Below are positions 53,067-62,360 of a stretch of 64,000 nt of DNA, one piece after another. A program made the translations under genes and the position numbers. Source of the stretch: JANMJD01 sp963828405. Its GTDB lineage: Bacteria; Actinomycetota; Acidimicrobiia; Acidimicrobiales; Ilumatobacteraceae. The stretch is taken from NCBI GenBank assembly GCA_963828405.1, contig CAWHEG010000031.1, positions 806,001 to 870,000 on the forward strand. The letters are read 5' to 3'. A model generated the notes under the pieces. That model saw nothing but the letters and a program-made list of their open reading frames with translations. It was not told the DNA's origin and did no database searches. Position 1 is the first letter of the stretch; the number at the start of each line of letters is the position of its first letter.

Positions 53067-54392
53067 TCAGGGGGCGAGCCCGAGCAGGATGACGTTGAAC
53101 AGGCCACCGGGCATCGGCAGCGAACGTATCTCGCCGGTGGCCGTGTCGTAGAGGGCGACGTTGTTGTCGGCCGGGAAGAACAGGTAGCGGTCGTCGGGCG
53201 CGACCCACACGCCGGGCGAGGTCGAGTTGAAGGCGCCCGTGATCTGACCGCGGACCGTGCCGCCGATCTTCAGGTCGCTGCGCGTCCCCGTCACGAAGTC
53301 GACGAGGCTCGGCAGGCCGTTGACGACGACCAGGGCATGCCGACCCGAGGGGGCGATCGAGACCGACAGGTTCTCGCCGACGCCGACCGCCGGGATGGCG
53401 ACGGCCACCGGGCCCCCGTTGCCGTGCAGCACGGTCTGGCAGATCGCCGCGGCGTCGCAGATCACCTCCCAGTAGCCGCCCGGCTGGACCCCGAGCACGA
53501 AGCCGTCGCCCAGCCGTTCGTAGCTGTCGTCGGGGTTGACGACGTAGGCGTGGGCATCGGGGCCGAGCACGACCGGACGCCCGTCGCCGACCGAGCCGAC
53601 CAGGACCCAGCCGAACAACGACCCCGGCGGAGGGGCGATCGTGCGCAGCCTGTTGCCCGTCGCCAGATCGATTTGATCGATCTCCTCGCTGGTCGCCCAG
53701 ACCGATCCGGTCGGGCCGGGGGCCATCGCCCAGACGTCACCGATCACCGAGCTGTCGACGATCAACGTGCCGGTGCCGATCGCCGCGACGGTCCAGGCCC
53801 GGCCCGAAACTTCTGGGAGGGCGGAGACGATGCCGGTCGCCAGGTCGAGGCGGCGGATCCGGGTCGACGGATCACCCGCTGCCAGGTAGAGCCCGAGCGC
53901 CGGCCCTGTCGCCGAGGCCTCGGTCGCCAGCACCTCCGCCGCCAGCACCTGGCCGGCACCGGTGTCGAACACGGTCGTTCCCGGTGCCCCCGTCGTACCC
54001 GGGGGATCGGTCGTCACGTCGACTGTCGTCGAGTCGCCGTCGAACGGGCCATCGGCCGGCACGTCGCTGCCGGAGGGGACCACGACCGGGACGAAGCCGT
54101 CCGCCGTGGTTGGCGGAACGCCGGTCGTCGCCGTGGCCGGAGCGGGCCGATCGTCCCTGCTGAACAGCATCACCGCACCGCCGATGGCGGCCGCCGCGGC
54201 GATCCCCAGGGCGATCATCGCCACCCGGTTCGGGGCCCGCTCGTCGGAACGGTCGGCCCGGCCCATGCCGAAGCGGAGGTCACCGCCCTCGTCGTGCCCA
54301 CTGTCGCCGAGGAGCTCGATGAGCACGATCTCGTCGTCGCCTCCCGGCAAGGACTGCAGGTCTCGTTGACGGCGTCCGACCATGACGTCCAT
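53067..54392 (-). CDS. Single-pass membrane protein with extracellular propeller-like domain
   Basis: A 441-residue protein with an acidic cytoplasmic N-terminus, one membrane span (VAMIALGIAAAAAIGGAVMLF, about residues 58-78), a Thr/Pro-rich linker (TTDPPGTTGAPGTTV) and a C-terminal domain of repeated strand motifs (LDLATGIVSALPEVSGRAW, IDLATGNRLRTIAPP, YDTATGEIRSLPMPGG) resembling a six- or seven-bladed propeller. No catalytic motif is seen. ATG 54392 or 54383 may be the start. It is divergent from the acyltransferase across 45 bases, which suggests a shared envelope role; inference only. Confidence 0.65.
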   Translation of the reverse strand: MDVMVGRRQRDLQSLPGGDDEIVLIELLGDSGHDEGGDLRFGMGRADRSDERAPNRVAMIALGIAAAAAIGGAVMLFSRDDRPAPATATTGVPPTTADGFVPVVVPSGSDVPADGPFDGDSTTVDVTTDPPGTTGAPGTTVFDTGAGQVLAAEVLATEASATGPALGLYLAAGDPSTRIRRLDLATGIVSALPEVSGRAWTVAAIGTGTLIVDSSVIGDVWAMAPGPTGSVWATSEEIDQIDLATGNRLRTIAPPPGSLFGWVLVGSVGDGRPVVLGPDAHAYVVNPDDSYERLGDGFVLGVQPGGYWEVICDAAAICQTVLHGNGGPVAVAIPAVGVGENLSVSIAPSGRHALVVVNGLPSLVDFVTGTRSDLKIGGTVRGQITGAFNSTSPGVWVAPDDRYLFFPADNNVALYDTATGEIRSLPMPGGLFNVILLGLAP

Positions 54393-54425
54393 GCCTACAC
54401 CAGGGAACCCGAGATGCCAAGCCGG

Positions 54426-54431
54426 TACCCT
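54426..54431 (+). promoter_or_regulatory. -10 box of the acyltransferase gene
   Basis: TACCCT is 6 bases before GTG 54438. It favours this leaderless start over ATG 54414 in the same frame. Confidence 0.4.
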
Positions 54432-54437
54432 GCAGGC

Positions 54438-56468
54438 GTGGGTGGCGAGCCGATCCGGGACGCCGGTCCGGTCGGCGGGCCGGACACCGGGCCCGACGGC
54501 GATCGTGGGCGGGTCCACCTCGGCGGGCTCGACGGTCTGCGCGGATTGGCCGTCGCCGCGGTCGTCGTGTTCCACGCCGCCCCTCGGGGCTGGTTGCCCG
54601 GAGGCTTCCTCGGCGTGTCGGTGTTCTTCACGCTGAGCGGGTACCTGATCACGAGTCTCGCCCTCGACGAGATCGCCCGGACCAGCCGGATGGCCGTGGT
54701 CGCCTTCTACGCCCGACGTGTGCGACGGCTCCTGCCGGCCCTGCTCGTGCTGCTCGCCGGCATCGTCGGCGTCGCCCACCTGGTGCCGGTCGCCGATCGC
54801 ACCGGGCCGCAGGTCATCGGTGGTCTCACCTACACGAGCAACTGGGTGCAGATCACCCGGCATGTGAGCTACGCGGAACTGTGGCAGGGGCCGGGCGTGC
54901 TCGACCATCTCTGGTCGCTGGCCATCGAGGAGCAGTGGTACGTGGTGTTCCCGCTCCTCGTCGCCGCCCTCGTCCGGTGGCGTGGCCCCGCCCGCATCCG
55001 CCGGACGATGGCGTGGACGTTCGCCGCCGTCATCGCCGTGTCGATCGTCGGGGCGCTACTCGGCGAGGACCGCAACGTCGTCTACCTGGCGACCCACACC
55101 CGCCTCGGCGAGATCGCCGTCGGCGGGCTGGTCGCCCTGGTCGTGCCCCTCGGCCGGGCACGGCCGGCGCGTGGCGCCCAGGTGGTCGGCGCCGGGGCAC
55201 TCGTGGCGATCGTGGCGCTCTTCGCCCTGACGACGATCGACTCGGCATGGTTGTACCGCGGTGGGCTGCCGGCGTTCGCCGTCCTCGGCGCGCTGCTGGT
55301 CAACGCCGCGGTGCGGGTCGGCCCCGTGTCCGGGTTGCTGTCGTGGGCCCCGCTGCGCAGGCTGGGGGTGATCAGCTACGGGCTGTACCTGTACCACTGG
55401 CCGATCAGCGTGGTGATCGCCGCCCCGCGGGTCGACTGGCCGCCCGCTGCGCTGTTCGCCGGACGAGTGGTGGCGTCGGTGACCTTGGCGGAGCTCTCCT
55501 ACCGGGTGATCGAGTCGCCGGTGAGGTCGCGCACCTGGCGGGCGTTCCCGACGGTCGCCGCAGGATTGGGCGCCCTGGTGGCGGGGACGGCATTGAGCGC
55601 CGCCGTCCCGCTGCTGCCCGAGGTGACACCGTCGGCGGTGTCGGGCGAAGGTGTCGACTCGGCGATCCGCGTCCTCCCGACGGCGACGACCGTCGGCCCC
55701 GACCAACTCACCGGCACGTCCGACGCGGCGGGGGGCAGCGCCGGTGGGCCTGCGGCGCCTCGCTCGGGGGAGTCGCCGGCCCGGATCGTGGTGTTCGGCG
55801 ACTCGGTGGCCGACTGGCTGTTGCGTGACGGGGGCTCGCCGGCCGCCGCCGGCTGGTCGGTGATCGACGCCGCCGTGGAGGGGTGCGACGGGGCGCGATC
55901 GATGCCCGACGGGCGGGGTGCCGACGGTGCGCGTCTCGCCGTCCCCTCGACGTGCCGGGACTGGACCGACTGGTATCCGACGGCCTTCGCCACCGACCCC
56001 TCGTCACCCTCGGGCACCGCGCCGGTGGGCCCGCTGGTACGGGACCCCCGGGCCGTCGCCGTGCTCTTGGCCGGCCAGGGCGTCGTCGTCGACCGCCAAC
56101 TGGAGGGTGTGTGGCGAGGGCCGTGCAGCGAGGAGCTGGCGCGCTGGTACCAGGCCGACATCGAGGGCAGGCTGGACCTGCTCGCCCGGCTCGCCGGGCG
56201 CTCGGTGGTCGTGCTGCCGGCGTGGTCGACCGACCAGTCCCGGTGGATCTACCCTGCCGACCACGTCGAGCGGGTGGACTGCGTCCGCGACATCCTGCGG
56301 GCCGCGGTCGACAGCCGTGCCGACGTCACGGTCGTCGATCTCGCTGCGATGGTGTGCCCGTCGGGTCCGGACCGGTGCCGTGACCTGCGCGTCGTCGACG
56401 GGGTGCACTTCGACCGCGAGCACGCCCCGGACGTGCTCGCCTGGCTGATCGACCGGGTCGTCACCTGA
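54438..56468 (+). CDS. OafA-type acyltransferase with C-terminal SGNH domain
   Basis: A 676-residue membrane acyltransferase. The AT3 domain (residues 30-380) begins HLGGLDGLRGLAVAAVVVFHA with the conserved His and continues with FFTLSGYLITSL, YARRVRRLLPALL, SLAIEEQWYVVFPLL and LSYRVIESPVRSR, about ten membrane segments. The C-terminal part has IVVFGDSVADWLL (the GDS block of SGNH) and VDGVHFDREHAP (D-x-x-H). AT3-SGNH proteins O-acetylate cell-wall or surface glycans. The closest context is the envelope block at 47-54 kb. Confidence 0.9.
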   Translation: MGGEPIRDAGPVGGPDTGPDGDRGRVHLGGLDGLRGLAVAAVVVFHAAPRGWLPGGFLGVSVFFTLSGYLITSLALDEIARTSRMAVVAFYARRVRRLLPALLVLLAGIVGVAHLVPVADRTGPQVIGGLTYTSNWVQITRHVSYAELWQGPGVLDHLWSLAIEEQWYVVFPLLVAALVRWRGPARIRRTMAWTFAAVIAVSIVGALLGEDRNVVYLATHTRLGEIAVGGLVALVVPLGRARPARGAQVVGAGALVAIVALFALTTIDSAWLYRGGLPAFAVLGALLVNAAVRVGPVSGLLSWAPLRRLGVISYGLYLYHWPISVVIAAPRVDWPPAALFAGRVVASVTLAELSYRVIESPVRSRTWRAFPTVAAGLGALVAGTALSAAVPLLPEVTPSAVSGEGVDSAIRVLPTATTVGPDQLTGTSDAAGGSAGGPAAPRSGESPARIVVFGDSVADWLLRDGGSPAAAGWSVIDAAVEGCDGARSMPDGRGADGARLAVPSTCRDWTDWYPTAFATDPSSPSGTAPVGPLVRDPRAVAVLLAGQGVVVDRQLEGVWRGPCSEELARWYQADIEGRLDLLARLAGRSVVVLPAWSTDQSRWIYPADHVERVDCVRDILRAAVDSRADVTVVDLAAMVCPSGPDRCRDLRVVDGVHFDREHAPDVLAWLIDRVVT

Positions 56469-56479
56469 CCCCCAGGGGT

Positions 56480-57316
56480 TCAGCGACGGACGAGGTCGTC
56501 GACGGCGGCGACGCGGTCGAACGGTACGAGCAGCAGGTTGGTGAAGCCCTTCGACGCGGGCGAGTATCCGCCGGTCGCGGCCATCGCCCGCAGCTCGTCG
56601 ATGGTCAGGGGTGTCAGCGCTGATCGCCATTCCTCGATCTCGAAACACCGGTGGCTGATGTCCACCAGCTCGGCCAGCATCCCGATCAGCTGGGCGGCCG
56701 TCGCCCCGCAGTGCAGCAGGCCGTACGGCCAGAACTCGAGCACGATCGCGGGGTCGACCGAGCCGGTGATCGGGCCCCAGGCCGATCGCCCACCACGCAG
56801 GATCGCCACCTCGGAGCCCTGTGTGTCGAGCTTGAGGACATCGGGCCGTCGCCGGGCCAGTGCGGCGTCGAGGGTGATCACGTCGATCTCGATGGTCGCC
56901 TTCCGGCCGCTCGGCATGGCGCACAGGCGGTGGTCGCCCTGGTTCGAGGCCGACAGTTCGAGGATCGCCCGAGCCGGCGCCGACCCCAGCCCGCAGACGT
57001 GCAGCTCCACCCGGTGGGCCAACCCGTTGCGCTCGACGTTGGCGCGGGCGATCGCCGCGTTGGCCGGCATCGGCTCGAAGGCGATCACACGAGCGCCGAG
57101 CGCTGCGGCGACGACGCTGTACCAGCCGATGTTCGCCCCGCAGTCGACGAACAGGCAGTCCGGGGTGAGCAGGCGGCGGACGAGCTCGGTCTCGAAGGGT
57201 TCCCACACCCCTTCGTTGACGATGCGTTCCGAGACATGCCGGTCGTCATGCTCGTGAACGACCAGGCTCAACGCCCGATCGAGGCCGGGCACACGGGCGT
57301 CGGCGGTGCGCGCCAC
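56480..57316 (-). CDS. FkbM-family SAM methyltransferase
   Basis: A 278-residue protein with the FkbM layout: VWEPFETELVRRLLTPDCLFVDCGANIGWYSVVAA (motif I), VIAFEPMPANAAIARANVERN, then DVLKLDTQGSEVAILRGG. FkbM-type enzymes methylate sugar or polyketide hydroxyls. The acceptor is unknown; a glycan is plausible beside the acyltransferase. GTG 57316 lies 3 bases after the xseB stop, so it is in the xseAB operon. Confidence 0.85.
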   Translation of the reverse strand: MARTADARVPGLDRALSLVVHEHDDRHVSERIVNEGVWEPFETELVRRLLTPDCLFVDCGANIGWYSVVAAALGARVIAFEPMPANAAIARANVERNGLAHRVELHVCGLGSAPARAILELSASNQGDHRLCAMPSGRKATIEIDVITLDAALARRRPDVLKLDTQGSEVAILRGGRSAWGPITGSVDPAIVLEFWPYGLLHCGATAAQLIGMLAELVDISHRCFEIEEWRSALTPLTIDELRAMAATGGYSPASKGFTNLLLVPFDRVAAVDDLVRR

Positions 57317-57318
57317 GA

Positions 57319-57519
57319 TCAGCCGTCGAGGTCCGTGACGATCTGCTCGATCTCGAGTTGGGCGCTGGCGATCCGCGCCCGGCAGAAGCGGATGAGCTGC
57401 GACGCCCGCTTCACCCGTTCGGCCAGGCGGTCGACGTCGACCGAGTCTCGCTCCAGCTCGGCGAGGATCGACTCCAACTCGCCCAGCGCGGCCGGGTAGG
57501 TGAGGTCGTCGTCGTTCAT
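57319..57519 (-). CDS. xseB: Exodeoxyribonuclease VII small subunit
   Basis: A 66-residue protein of typical XseB size. LTYPAALGELESILAELERDSVDVDRLAERVKRASQLIRFC is the family signature: an amphipathic helix pair that binds the large subunit. Its ATG overlaps the xseA stop as ATGA. Confidence 0.93.
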   Translation of the reverse strand: MNDDDLTYPAALGELESILAELERDSVDVDRLAERVKRASQLIRFCRARIASAQLEIEQIVTDLDG

Positions 57520-58937
57520 CGTGGCGTTCCGTCCTGATCGTCGTGGTCGGGCGCCATCATGGGCACGGCGAGGACCCGGCTGCGAATCGACCCGTCGGCA
57601 ACGAGGGTGACCAACTCGTCGCCGTCGCCGACGTCGGCTGTGGAGCGGACCAGCGAGCCGTCGGCGCGCCGGGTGATCGTCCACCCGCGGGCGAGCGTCG
57701 TCGCCGGGTCGAGGTCGCCGATCCTCCCCGCGGTGGCATCGAGGCGGAGCCCGGCCATCGCCAGATGACGGCGCGCCTCACCGGTCATCCGTCCGGCGGC
57801 CCGCTCGAGCCGTGTCGAGTGTTCGTTGAGGCGTTGCCGGGCGGTCGTCGGGATCCTCCCGGCATGCCGGTCGAGCCGTTCGGCGGCGATGCCGGCGGCC
57901 GACCGGGTGCGGGCCGAGACCCGGGCCGACACCTCGGTGACCCGCTGGTCGTGCCCGTCGAGCCGTTGGAGCGCCACCCGCCGGGTCGCCGACCAGGCCG
58001 CCTCGGTGCGCTCGCGATAGGCGAGGACCTGTTCGATCAGGGCACCGGCGCACGCTGTCGGGGTCTTCAGCGACCGGAAGGCGACCTCGTCGGCGACCGA
58101 GCGGTCGATCTCGTGCCCAAGCCCGGTGAGCACGGGCACGGGGGCGTCGGCGATCGCCCGCGCCACCGCCTCGGCGTCGAAGGCGGCCAGATCGGTGCGG
58201 GCGCCGCCGCCACGGACCACGACGATCACGTCGAGTCCGCGACGGAGCCCACTCCCGTCGGTCGCCGCCCTGCCGGTCGCTGCCCGGCTCGAGAGCGCCC
58301 GGATCGCCCCGGCGATCATCCCGACCGCCCACTCACCCTGCACCCGGACGTCGGCCACCACGAGCCGGAAGCCGATCCCGCTGACCTCGAGCTCGTGACG
58401 GAAGTCGTGCCATGCCGCGCTGCCCACGCTGGTCACCACCCCGACACGTAGGGGCACCATCGGCAGCGCCCTCGCCCGGTTGGCGTCGTAGACGCCCTCG
58501 GCGACCAGCTTGCGGATCAGCTCGTCCCGGGCGAGGGCGATCTCGCCGAGGGTGTAGCGCGGATCGATCCCGCCCATCTTGAGCCCGAGCCGGCCATTCG
58601 GCGCGTAGTAGTCGAGGAATCCGTGAATACGGACCTTCATCCCGTCGGCGAGGCGCAAGCGGTGCTTGGCGAGCATCGGGCGCAGCTTCATCCGCACGTT
58701 GGCGAAGAACGACACGGCGACCGTCGCCTTGACGCCGGCCTGGTCGTCGACGAGGTTGAAGTAGGCGTGGCCGTTCGGGCCCTCTCGCCAACCCTGGATC
58801 TCGCCGCGGACCCAGACCCCCTCGAAGAAGCCTCGGCGCAAGGCCCCGTTGATCGCCTCACCGAGTTCGCCGACCGTGAACGTCACGACGCCCCCGTCAC
58901 CCTCGTCGAATTCGAGGTCGAAGCTCGGCTGACTCAC
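57516..58937 (-). CDS. xseA: Exodeoxyribonuclease VII large subunit
   Basis: A 473-residue nuclease that degrades single-stranded DNA in both directions. The N-terminal OB-fold is GVWVRGEIQGWREGPNGHAYFNLVDD; the catalytic domain has VGVVTSVGSAAWHDF, VVVRGGGARTDLAAFD and GLGHEIDRSVADEVAF; a coiled-coil and the short C-terminal TLARGWTITRRADG follow. It forms an operon with xseB. GTG 58937 has TAGACT six bases upstream and no ribosome site. Confidence 0.94.
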   Translation of the reverse strand: MSQPSFDLEFDEGDGGVVTFTVGELGEAINGALRRGFFEGVWVRGEIQGWREGPNGHAYFNLVDDQAGVKATVAVSFFANVRMKLRPMLAKHRLRLADGMKVRIHGFLDYYAPNGRLGLKMGGIDPRYTLGEIALARDELIRKLVAEGVYDANRARALPMVPLRVGVVTSVGSAAWHDFRHELEVSGIGFRLVVADVRVQGEWAVGMIAGAIRALSSRAATGRAATDGSGLRRGLDVIVVVRGGGARTDLAAFDAEAVARAIADAPVPVLTGLGHEIDRSVADEVAFRSLKTPTACAGALIEQVLAYRERTEAAWSATRRVALQRLDGHDQRVTEVSARVSARTRSAAGIAAERLDRHAGRIPTTARQRLNEHSTRLERAAGRMTGEARRHLAMAGLRLDATAGRIGDLDPATTLARGWTITRRADGSLVRSTADVGDGDELVTLVADGSIRSRVLAVPMMAPDHDDQDGTPR

Positions 58938-58943
58938 CCCCGG

Positions 58944-58949
58944 AGTCTA
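58944..58949 (-). promoter_or_regulatory. -10 box of xseA
   Basis: TAGACT on the minus strand is 6 bases before GTG 58937. The GGCCCT repeat covers the sequence where its -35 box should lie. Confidence 0.5.
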
Positions 58950-58967
58950 CGAACGCGCCGTCGTTCC

Positions 58968-59015
58968 GGCCCTGGCCCTGGCCCTGGCCCTGGCCCCGGC
59001 CCTGGCCCCGGCCCG
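58968..59015 (+). repeat. GGCCCT hexanucleotide tandem repeat (eight units)
   Basis: Eight hexamers, five of them exactly GGCCCT, two GGCCCC and one GGCCCG, lie 19 bases upstream of the xseA -10 box in the 281-base gap before the DUF559 gene. It is the second hexamer tract in the window, again next to a promoter. Confidence 0.9.
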
Positions 59016-59218
59016 CTGTCGACGTCGGCGTCGGCCCGGAATCCCTCCCCGGAATCGCCGGACTTGCCGTCGCCGTCGTCTGTGGCCTCGGATCCGTCGA
59101 TCCGGGGAGGGAACTCGGCAGCGGTGGAAACGCGACGTGCCCTGCCGGCGGACCTGGCCTCGGGGCCGGACCGCCTCATCGTTGCCGCAGTCCGACCGTT
59201 CGGGCACTCCTCGGCAAG

Positions 59219-60172
59219 ATGTTCGACTTCGCGGCGATCGCCAGCCGGCACGGCGTCGTTCACTTCACGGACGCCGAGCGGGCCGGGATCGGGCGTGATC
59301 GTTGGTACTCCGCTCGACGCGCCGGTGAAGTCGTGCGGGTACACCCGAACACGGTCGTGCTCGCCGACAGCCCGCGGACCTGGCAGCAGGCCGTCGATGC
59401 CGCGGTGCGTTCGTTGGGTCCTCACGCAGTTGCCTCGCACCGCTCGGCAGTCCAACTGTGGGTCGTCCAACCGTGGAGAGGTTTCCCCGAGGGGATGGCC
59501 GTCGATGTCACCGTACACCGACGCCGCCGACCCGACGCGCGAGCCGGCGTGGCAATCCACCGCCCACGCGATGTCGTCGATCTGGCGCCACGTGTCCGTG
59601 CCGGCATCGCCTGTACCAGCCCACTGCGGGCGTTGCTCGATCTCGGCGCCGTGGCCGCCGGGTCCGTCGAGGAGGCCTTCGAGCTCTTCGTCATCCGCCA
59701 CCTCGTCACCCCCGCCTCGGTTCGGGAGGCTCTCGAGCGTCACGGGGTGCATGGTCGAGCCGGCGTGGGGCCGTTGCAGGACGCGCTCCGGCGGTGGCCC
59801 TTGGGCCGACAGGTCCCCGATAGCCCGTTGGAGATCCGTCTGGCCCGGCTGCTGCTCGATGCACGGTTGCCCTTCGTGTTCCATCCGGTGATCGAGGGGT
59901 TGGAGGTCGATTTCGCCTTCCCGGTCGAACGCCTGGTGATCGAGGTCGACGGCTGGGAGTTCCACGGAACGCGTGCGGCGTTCGAGGCGGACCGGCGGCG
60001 CGACGCGGTATTGGTCGCCGCTGGCTGGCGGGTGCTGCGGTTCACCTGGCAGCAGGTGAACGGCGAATCGTCGCTGGTCATCGGCACGATCCGAGCGGCG
60101 TTGTCGTGCGGCCCCGGCGTTCACCCAAGTCGGCGAATCCGGAAGAGCCTCCCCGGATCGCCGAGATCCTGA
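59219..60172 (+). CDS. DUF559 (VSR-like nuclease fold) protein with AbiEi-like N-terminus
   Basis: A 317-residue protein. The N-terminal winged-helix part (FAAIASRHGVVHFTDAERAGIGRDR) resembles AbiEi_4; the C-terminal part has a DUF559 core: LEVDFAFPVERLVIEVDGWEFHG then RRRDAVLVAAGWRVLRFTWQQV, with E and D residues in restriction-endonuclease-like positions. Such proteins are common in actinobacteria, often as solitary genes. A DNA-nicking or antitoxin-like role is possible. There is no AbiEii partner next to it. ATG 59219 lacks a clear ribosome site. Confidence 0.8.
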   Translation: MFDFAAIASRHGVVHFTDAERAGIGRDRWYSARRAGEVVRVHPNTVVLADSPRTWQQAVDAAVRSLGPHAVASHRSAVQLWVVQPWRGFPEGMAVDVTVHRRRRPDARAGVAIHRPRDVVDLAPRVRAGIACTSPLRALLDLGAVAAGSVEEAFELFVIRHLVTPASVREALERHGVHGRAGVGPLQDALRRWPLGRQVPDSPLEIRLARLLLDARLPFVFHPVIEGLEVDFAFPVERLVIEVDGWEFHGTRAAFEADRRRDAVLVAAGWRVLRFTWQQVNGESSLVIGTIRAALSCGPGVHPSRRIRKSLPGSPRS

Positions 60173-60260
60173 GAATCGGCCGCCGGGTGAGCGATCGGGG
60201 ACGATCTGGGGAGGTTTTCAGCGACGAACCGACTCGACGGACCGAGGCAGGAGGCCGGGG

Positions 60261-61175
60261 TCAGCGCAGCGCGGTGACGATCTCGGCCATCAGCTCGCTG
60301 GCCTCGGTGGGATTGAGCCCGACGCGCACGCCTGCGGCGGCCAGCGCGGCCATCTTGCCCTGAGCCGTGCCCTTGCCGCCCGAGACGATGGCGCCGGCGT
60401 GGCCCATCTTCTTGCCCGCCGGTGCGGTGACCCCGGCGATGTACGCCGACATCGGCTTGGTCACGTTGGCCTTGATGAACTCGGCCGCTTCCTCTTCGGC
60501 CGTGCCGCCGATCTCGCCGATCATGATCATCGCCTGGGTCTCCGGGTCGTTCTCGAACTCGCGCAGGCAGTCGATGAAATTGGTGCCCGGCACCGGGTCG
60601 CCACCGATGCCGACACAGGTCGACACACCGATGCCCTGCTGCTTGAGCTCGTACAGCGCCTGGTAGGTGAGTGTGCCCGAGCGCGAGACGATGCCGACGT
60701 TGGGTCCGCCGGGCGTCGGCACCTGGGCGATCTCGCCGGCCGTGATGCCGATGTTGCACTTACCGGGACTGATGATCCCCGGGCAGTTCGGCCCGAGCAA
60801 CCGGGTCCCCGGGAAGTCGCGCAGCAGCTTGTTGTAGACCTTGGCCTCGTCCTGGGCCGGGATGCCCTCGGTGATGCAGACCACGAAGCGCACGCCCGCG
60901 GCGGCGGCCTCGAGGATCGCCGCCGATGCCGCCTTGGGAGGAACGGCGATGAACGAGGCGTCCGCGCCCGTGGCGGCCACGGCCTCGGCGACCGAGTCGT
61001 AGACCGGGATGCTCCCACCATCCTCCGTGTCGACGCTCTGGCCGCCCTTGCCGGGCGTGACGCCGCCGACGACCTGGGTGCCGTATGCCCGGTTGCGCAG
61101 ACCATGGAACTTGCCCTGCCCGCCGGTGAGGCCCTGGACGATGACCCTGGTGTCGGCGTCGACGAAGATCGCCAT
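60261..61175 (-). CDS. sucD: Succinate-CoA ligase alpha subunit
   Basis: A 304-residue ADP/GDP-forming succinyl-CoA synthetase alpha chain. CoA-binding VIVQGLTGGQGKFHGLRN, TRLLGPNCPGIISPGKCNIGI, and phospho-His loop GKKMGHAGAIVSGGKGTAQGK are present. It follows sucC by 2 bases, so expression is coupled. The enzyme makes ATP from succinyl-CoA in the TCA cycle. Confidence 0.96.
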   Translation of the reverse strand: MAIFVDADTRVIVQGLTGGQGKFHGLRNRAYGTQVVGGVTPGKGGQSVDTEDGGSIPVYDSVAEAVAATGADASFIAVPPKAASAAILEAAAAGVRFVVCITEGIPAQDEAKVYNKLLRDFPGTRLLGPNCPGIISPGKCNIGITAGEIAQVPTPGGPNVGIVSRSGTLTYQALYELKQQGIGVSTCVGIGGDPVPGTNFIDCLREFENDPETQAMIMIGEIGGTAEEEAAEFIKANVTKPMSAYIAGVTAPAGKKMGHAGAIVSGGKGTAQGKMAALAAAGVRVGLNPTEASELMAEIVTALR

Positions 61176-61177
61176 GG

Positions 61178-62335
61178 TCAGGCCGCCTTTCCGGTGGCAA
61201 GGGCGACGGCGGTGCGCGCCGCTTCGAGCATCGTGGGTTTCGATTGCAGCTTCGACGCCGGGATACCGGCCTCGAGCAGGATCCGGCGGCCCTCCTCGGC
61301 GTTGGTGCCGTCGAGTCGGATCACGATCGGCGCCCGGAGATCGACGCGGCCGAGAGCGGCGACGATGCCCTTGGCCACTTCCTCGCCGCGGGTGATGCCG
61401 CCGAAGATGTTGATGAAGATCGACTTGACGTTCTGGTCGAAGTTGATCACCTCGAGCGCCGCGGTCATCACGTCGGCGTTGGCCCCCCCGCCGATGTCGA
61501 GGAAGTTCGCCGCCGAGCCGCCGACCTGGTTGACCATGTCGAGCGTCGACATCGCCAGGCCGGCGCCGTTGGCGATGATCCCGACGTCCCCCTCGAGCCC
61601 GATGTACTGCAGGTCGTGGGTGCGGGCCAGTTGCTCGCGCTGGTCGAGCACCTCCATCGCCCGGAACTCGTCCCACTCGGGGTGGCGGAAGGCGGCGTTG
61701 TTGTCCAGCGACACCTTGGCGTCGAGGGCGTGGACGCCGTGGTCGGGGCGCAGGATCAACGGGTTGATCTCGGCGAGATCGCAATCGCCCGACACGTAGC
61801 AGTCGTAGAGCTTGACGAGGATGTCGGCCGCGCCGTCGATGGCGACGGGGTTGAGCCGGGCGGCCCGGCATGCCTCGCGGGCGTCGTCGAGCGAGAAGCC
61901 GATGGTCGGGTCGACGTGGCGGGTGATGATCGCGTCCGGGTGCTCGACGGCGACGGTCTCGATCTCCACGCCGCCCTCGGCCGAAAGCATCAGCATGTGC
62001 TTCTTGGCCGATCGATCGAGGGTGAACGACGCGTAGTACTCCTCGGCGATCTCGGAGGCGTGCTCGACCCAGACGACGTCGACGGCGTGGCCCTTGATGT
62101 CCATCCCGATGATGTTGCCGGCGTGCAGCCGAACCTCGTCGGCATCGGCGGCGAGCTTGATGCCACCGGCCTTGCCCCGCCCGCCGACCTGCACCTGGGC
62201 CTTGATCACCACGGGATAGCCGGCAGCTGCGGCCTGCGTGACGGCCTCGTCGACGGTGCGGGCGACGCCGCCGGGCGACACGGCGATGCCATAGCGGGCG
62301 AAGTACTGCTTGCCCTGGTATTCGAACAGGTCCAC
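61178..62335 (-). CDS. sucC: Succinate-CoA ligase beta subunit
   Basis: A 385-residue ATP-grasp protein. DLFEYQGKQYFARYGIAVSPG starts the family; VIKAQVQVGGRGKAGG, LAEINPLILRPDHGVHALDAKVSLDNN, IANGAGLAMSTLDMV and FINIFGGITRGEEVAKGI are diagnostic. GTG 62335 is confirmed by GGAGG six bases upstream. The operon with sucD is clear. The preceding B12-binding gene ends 25 bases upstream. Confidence 0.96.
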   Translation of the reverse strand: MDLFEYQGKQYFARYGIAVSPGGVARTVDEAVTQAAAAGYPVVIKAQVQVGGRGKAGGIKLAADADEVRLHAGNIIGMDIKGHAVDVVWVEHASEIAEEYYASFTLDRSAKKHMLMLSAEGGVEIETVAVEHPDAIITRHVDPTIGFSLDDAREACRAARLNPVAIDGAADILVKLYDCYVSGDCDLAEINPLILRPDHGVHALDAKVSLDNNAAFRHPEWDEFRAMEVLDQREQLARTHDLQYIGLEGDVGIIANGAGLAMSTLDMVNQVGGSAANFLDIGGGANADVMTAALEVINFDQNVKSIFINIFGGITRGEEVAKGIVAALGRVDLRAPIVIRLDGTNAEEGRRILLEAGIPASKLQSKPTMLEAARTAVALATGKAA

Positions 62336-62360
62336 GTCGATCCTCCGCGTCGGTCTTCGG

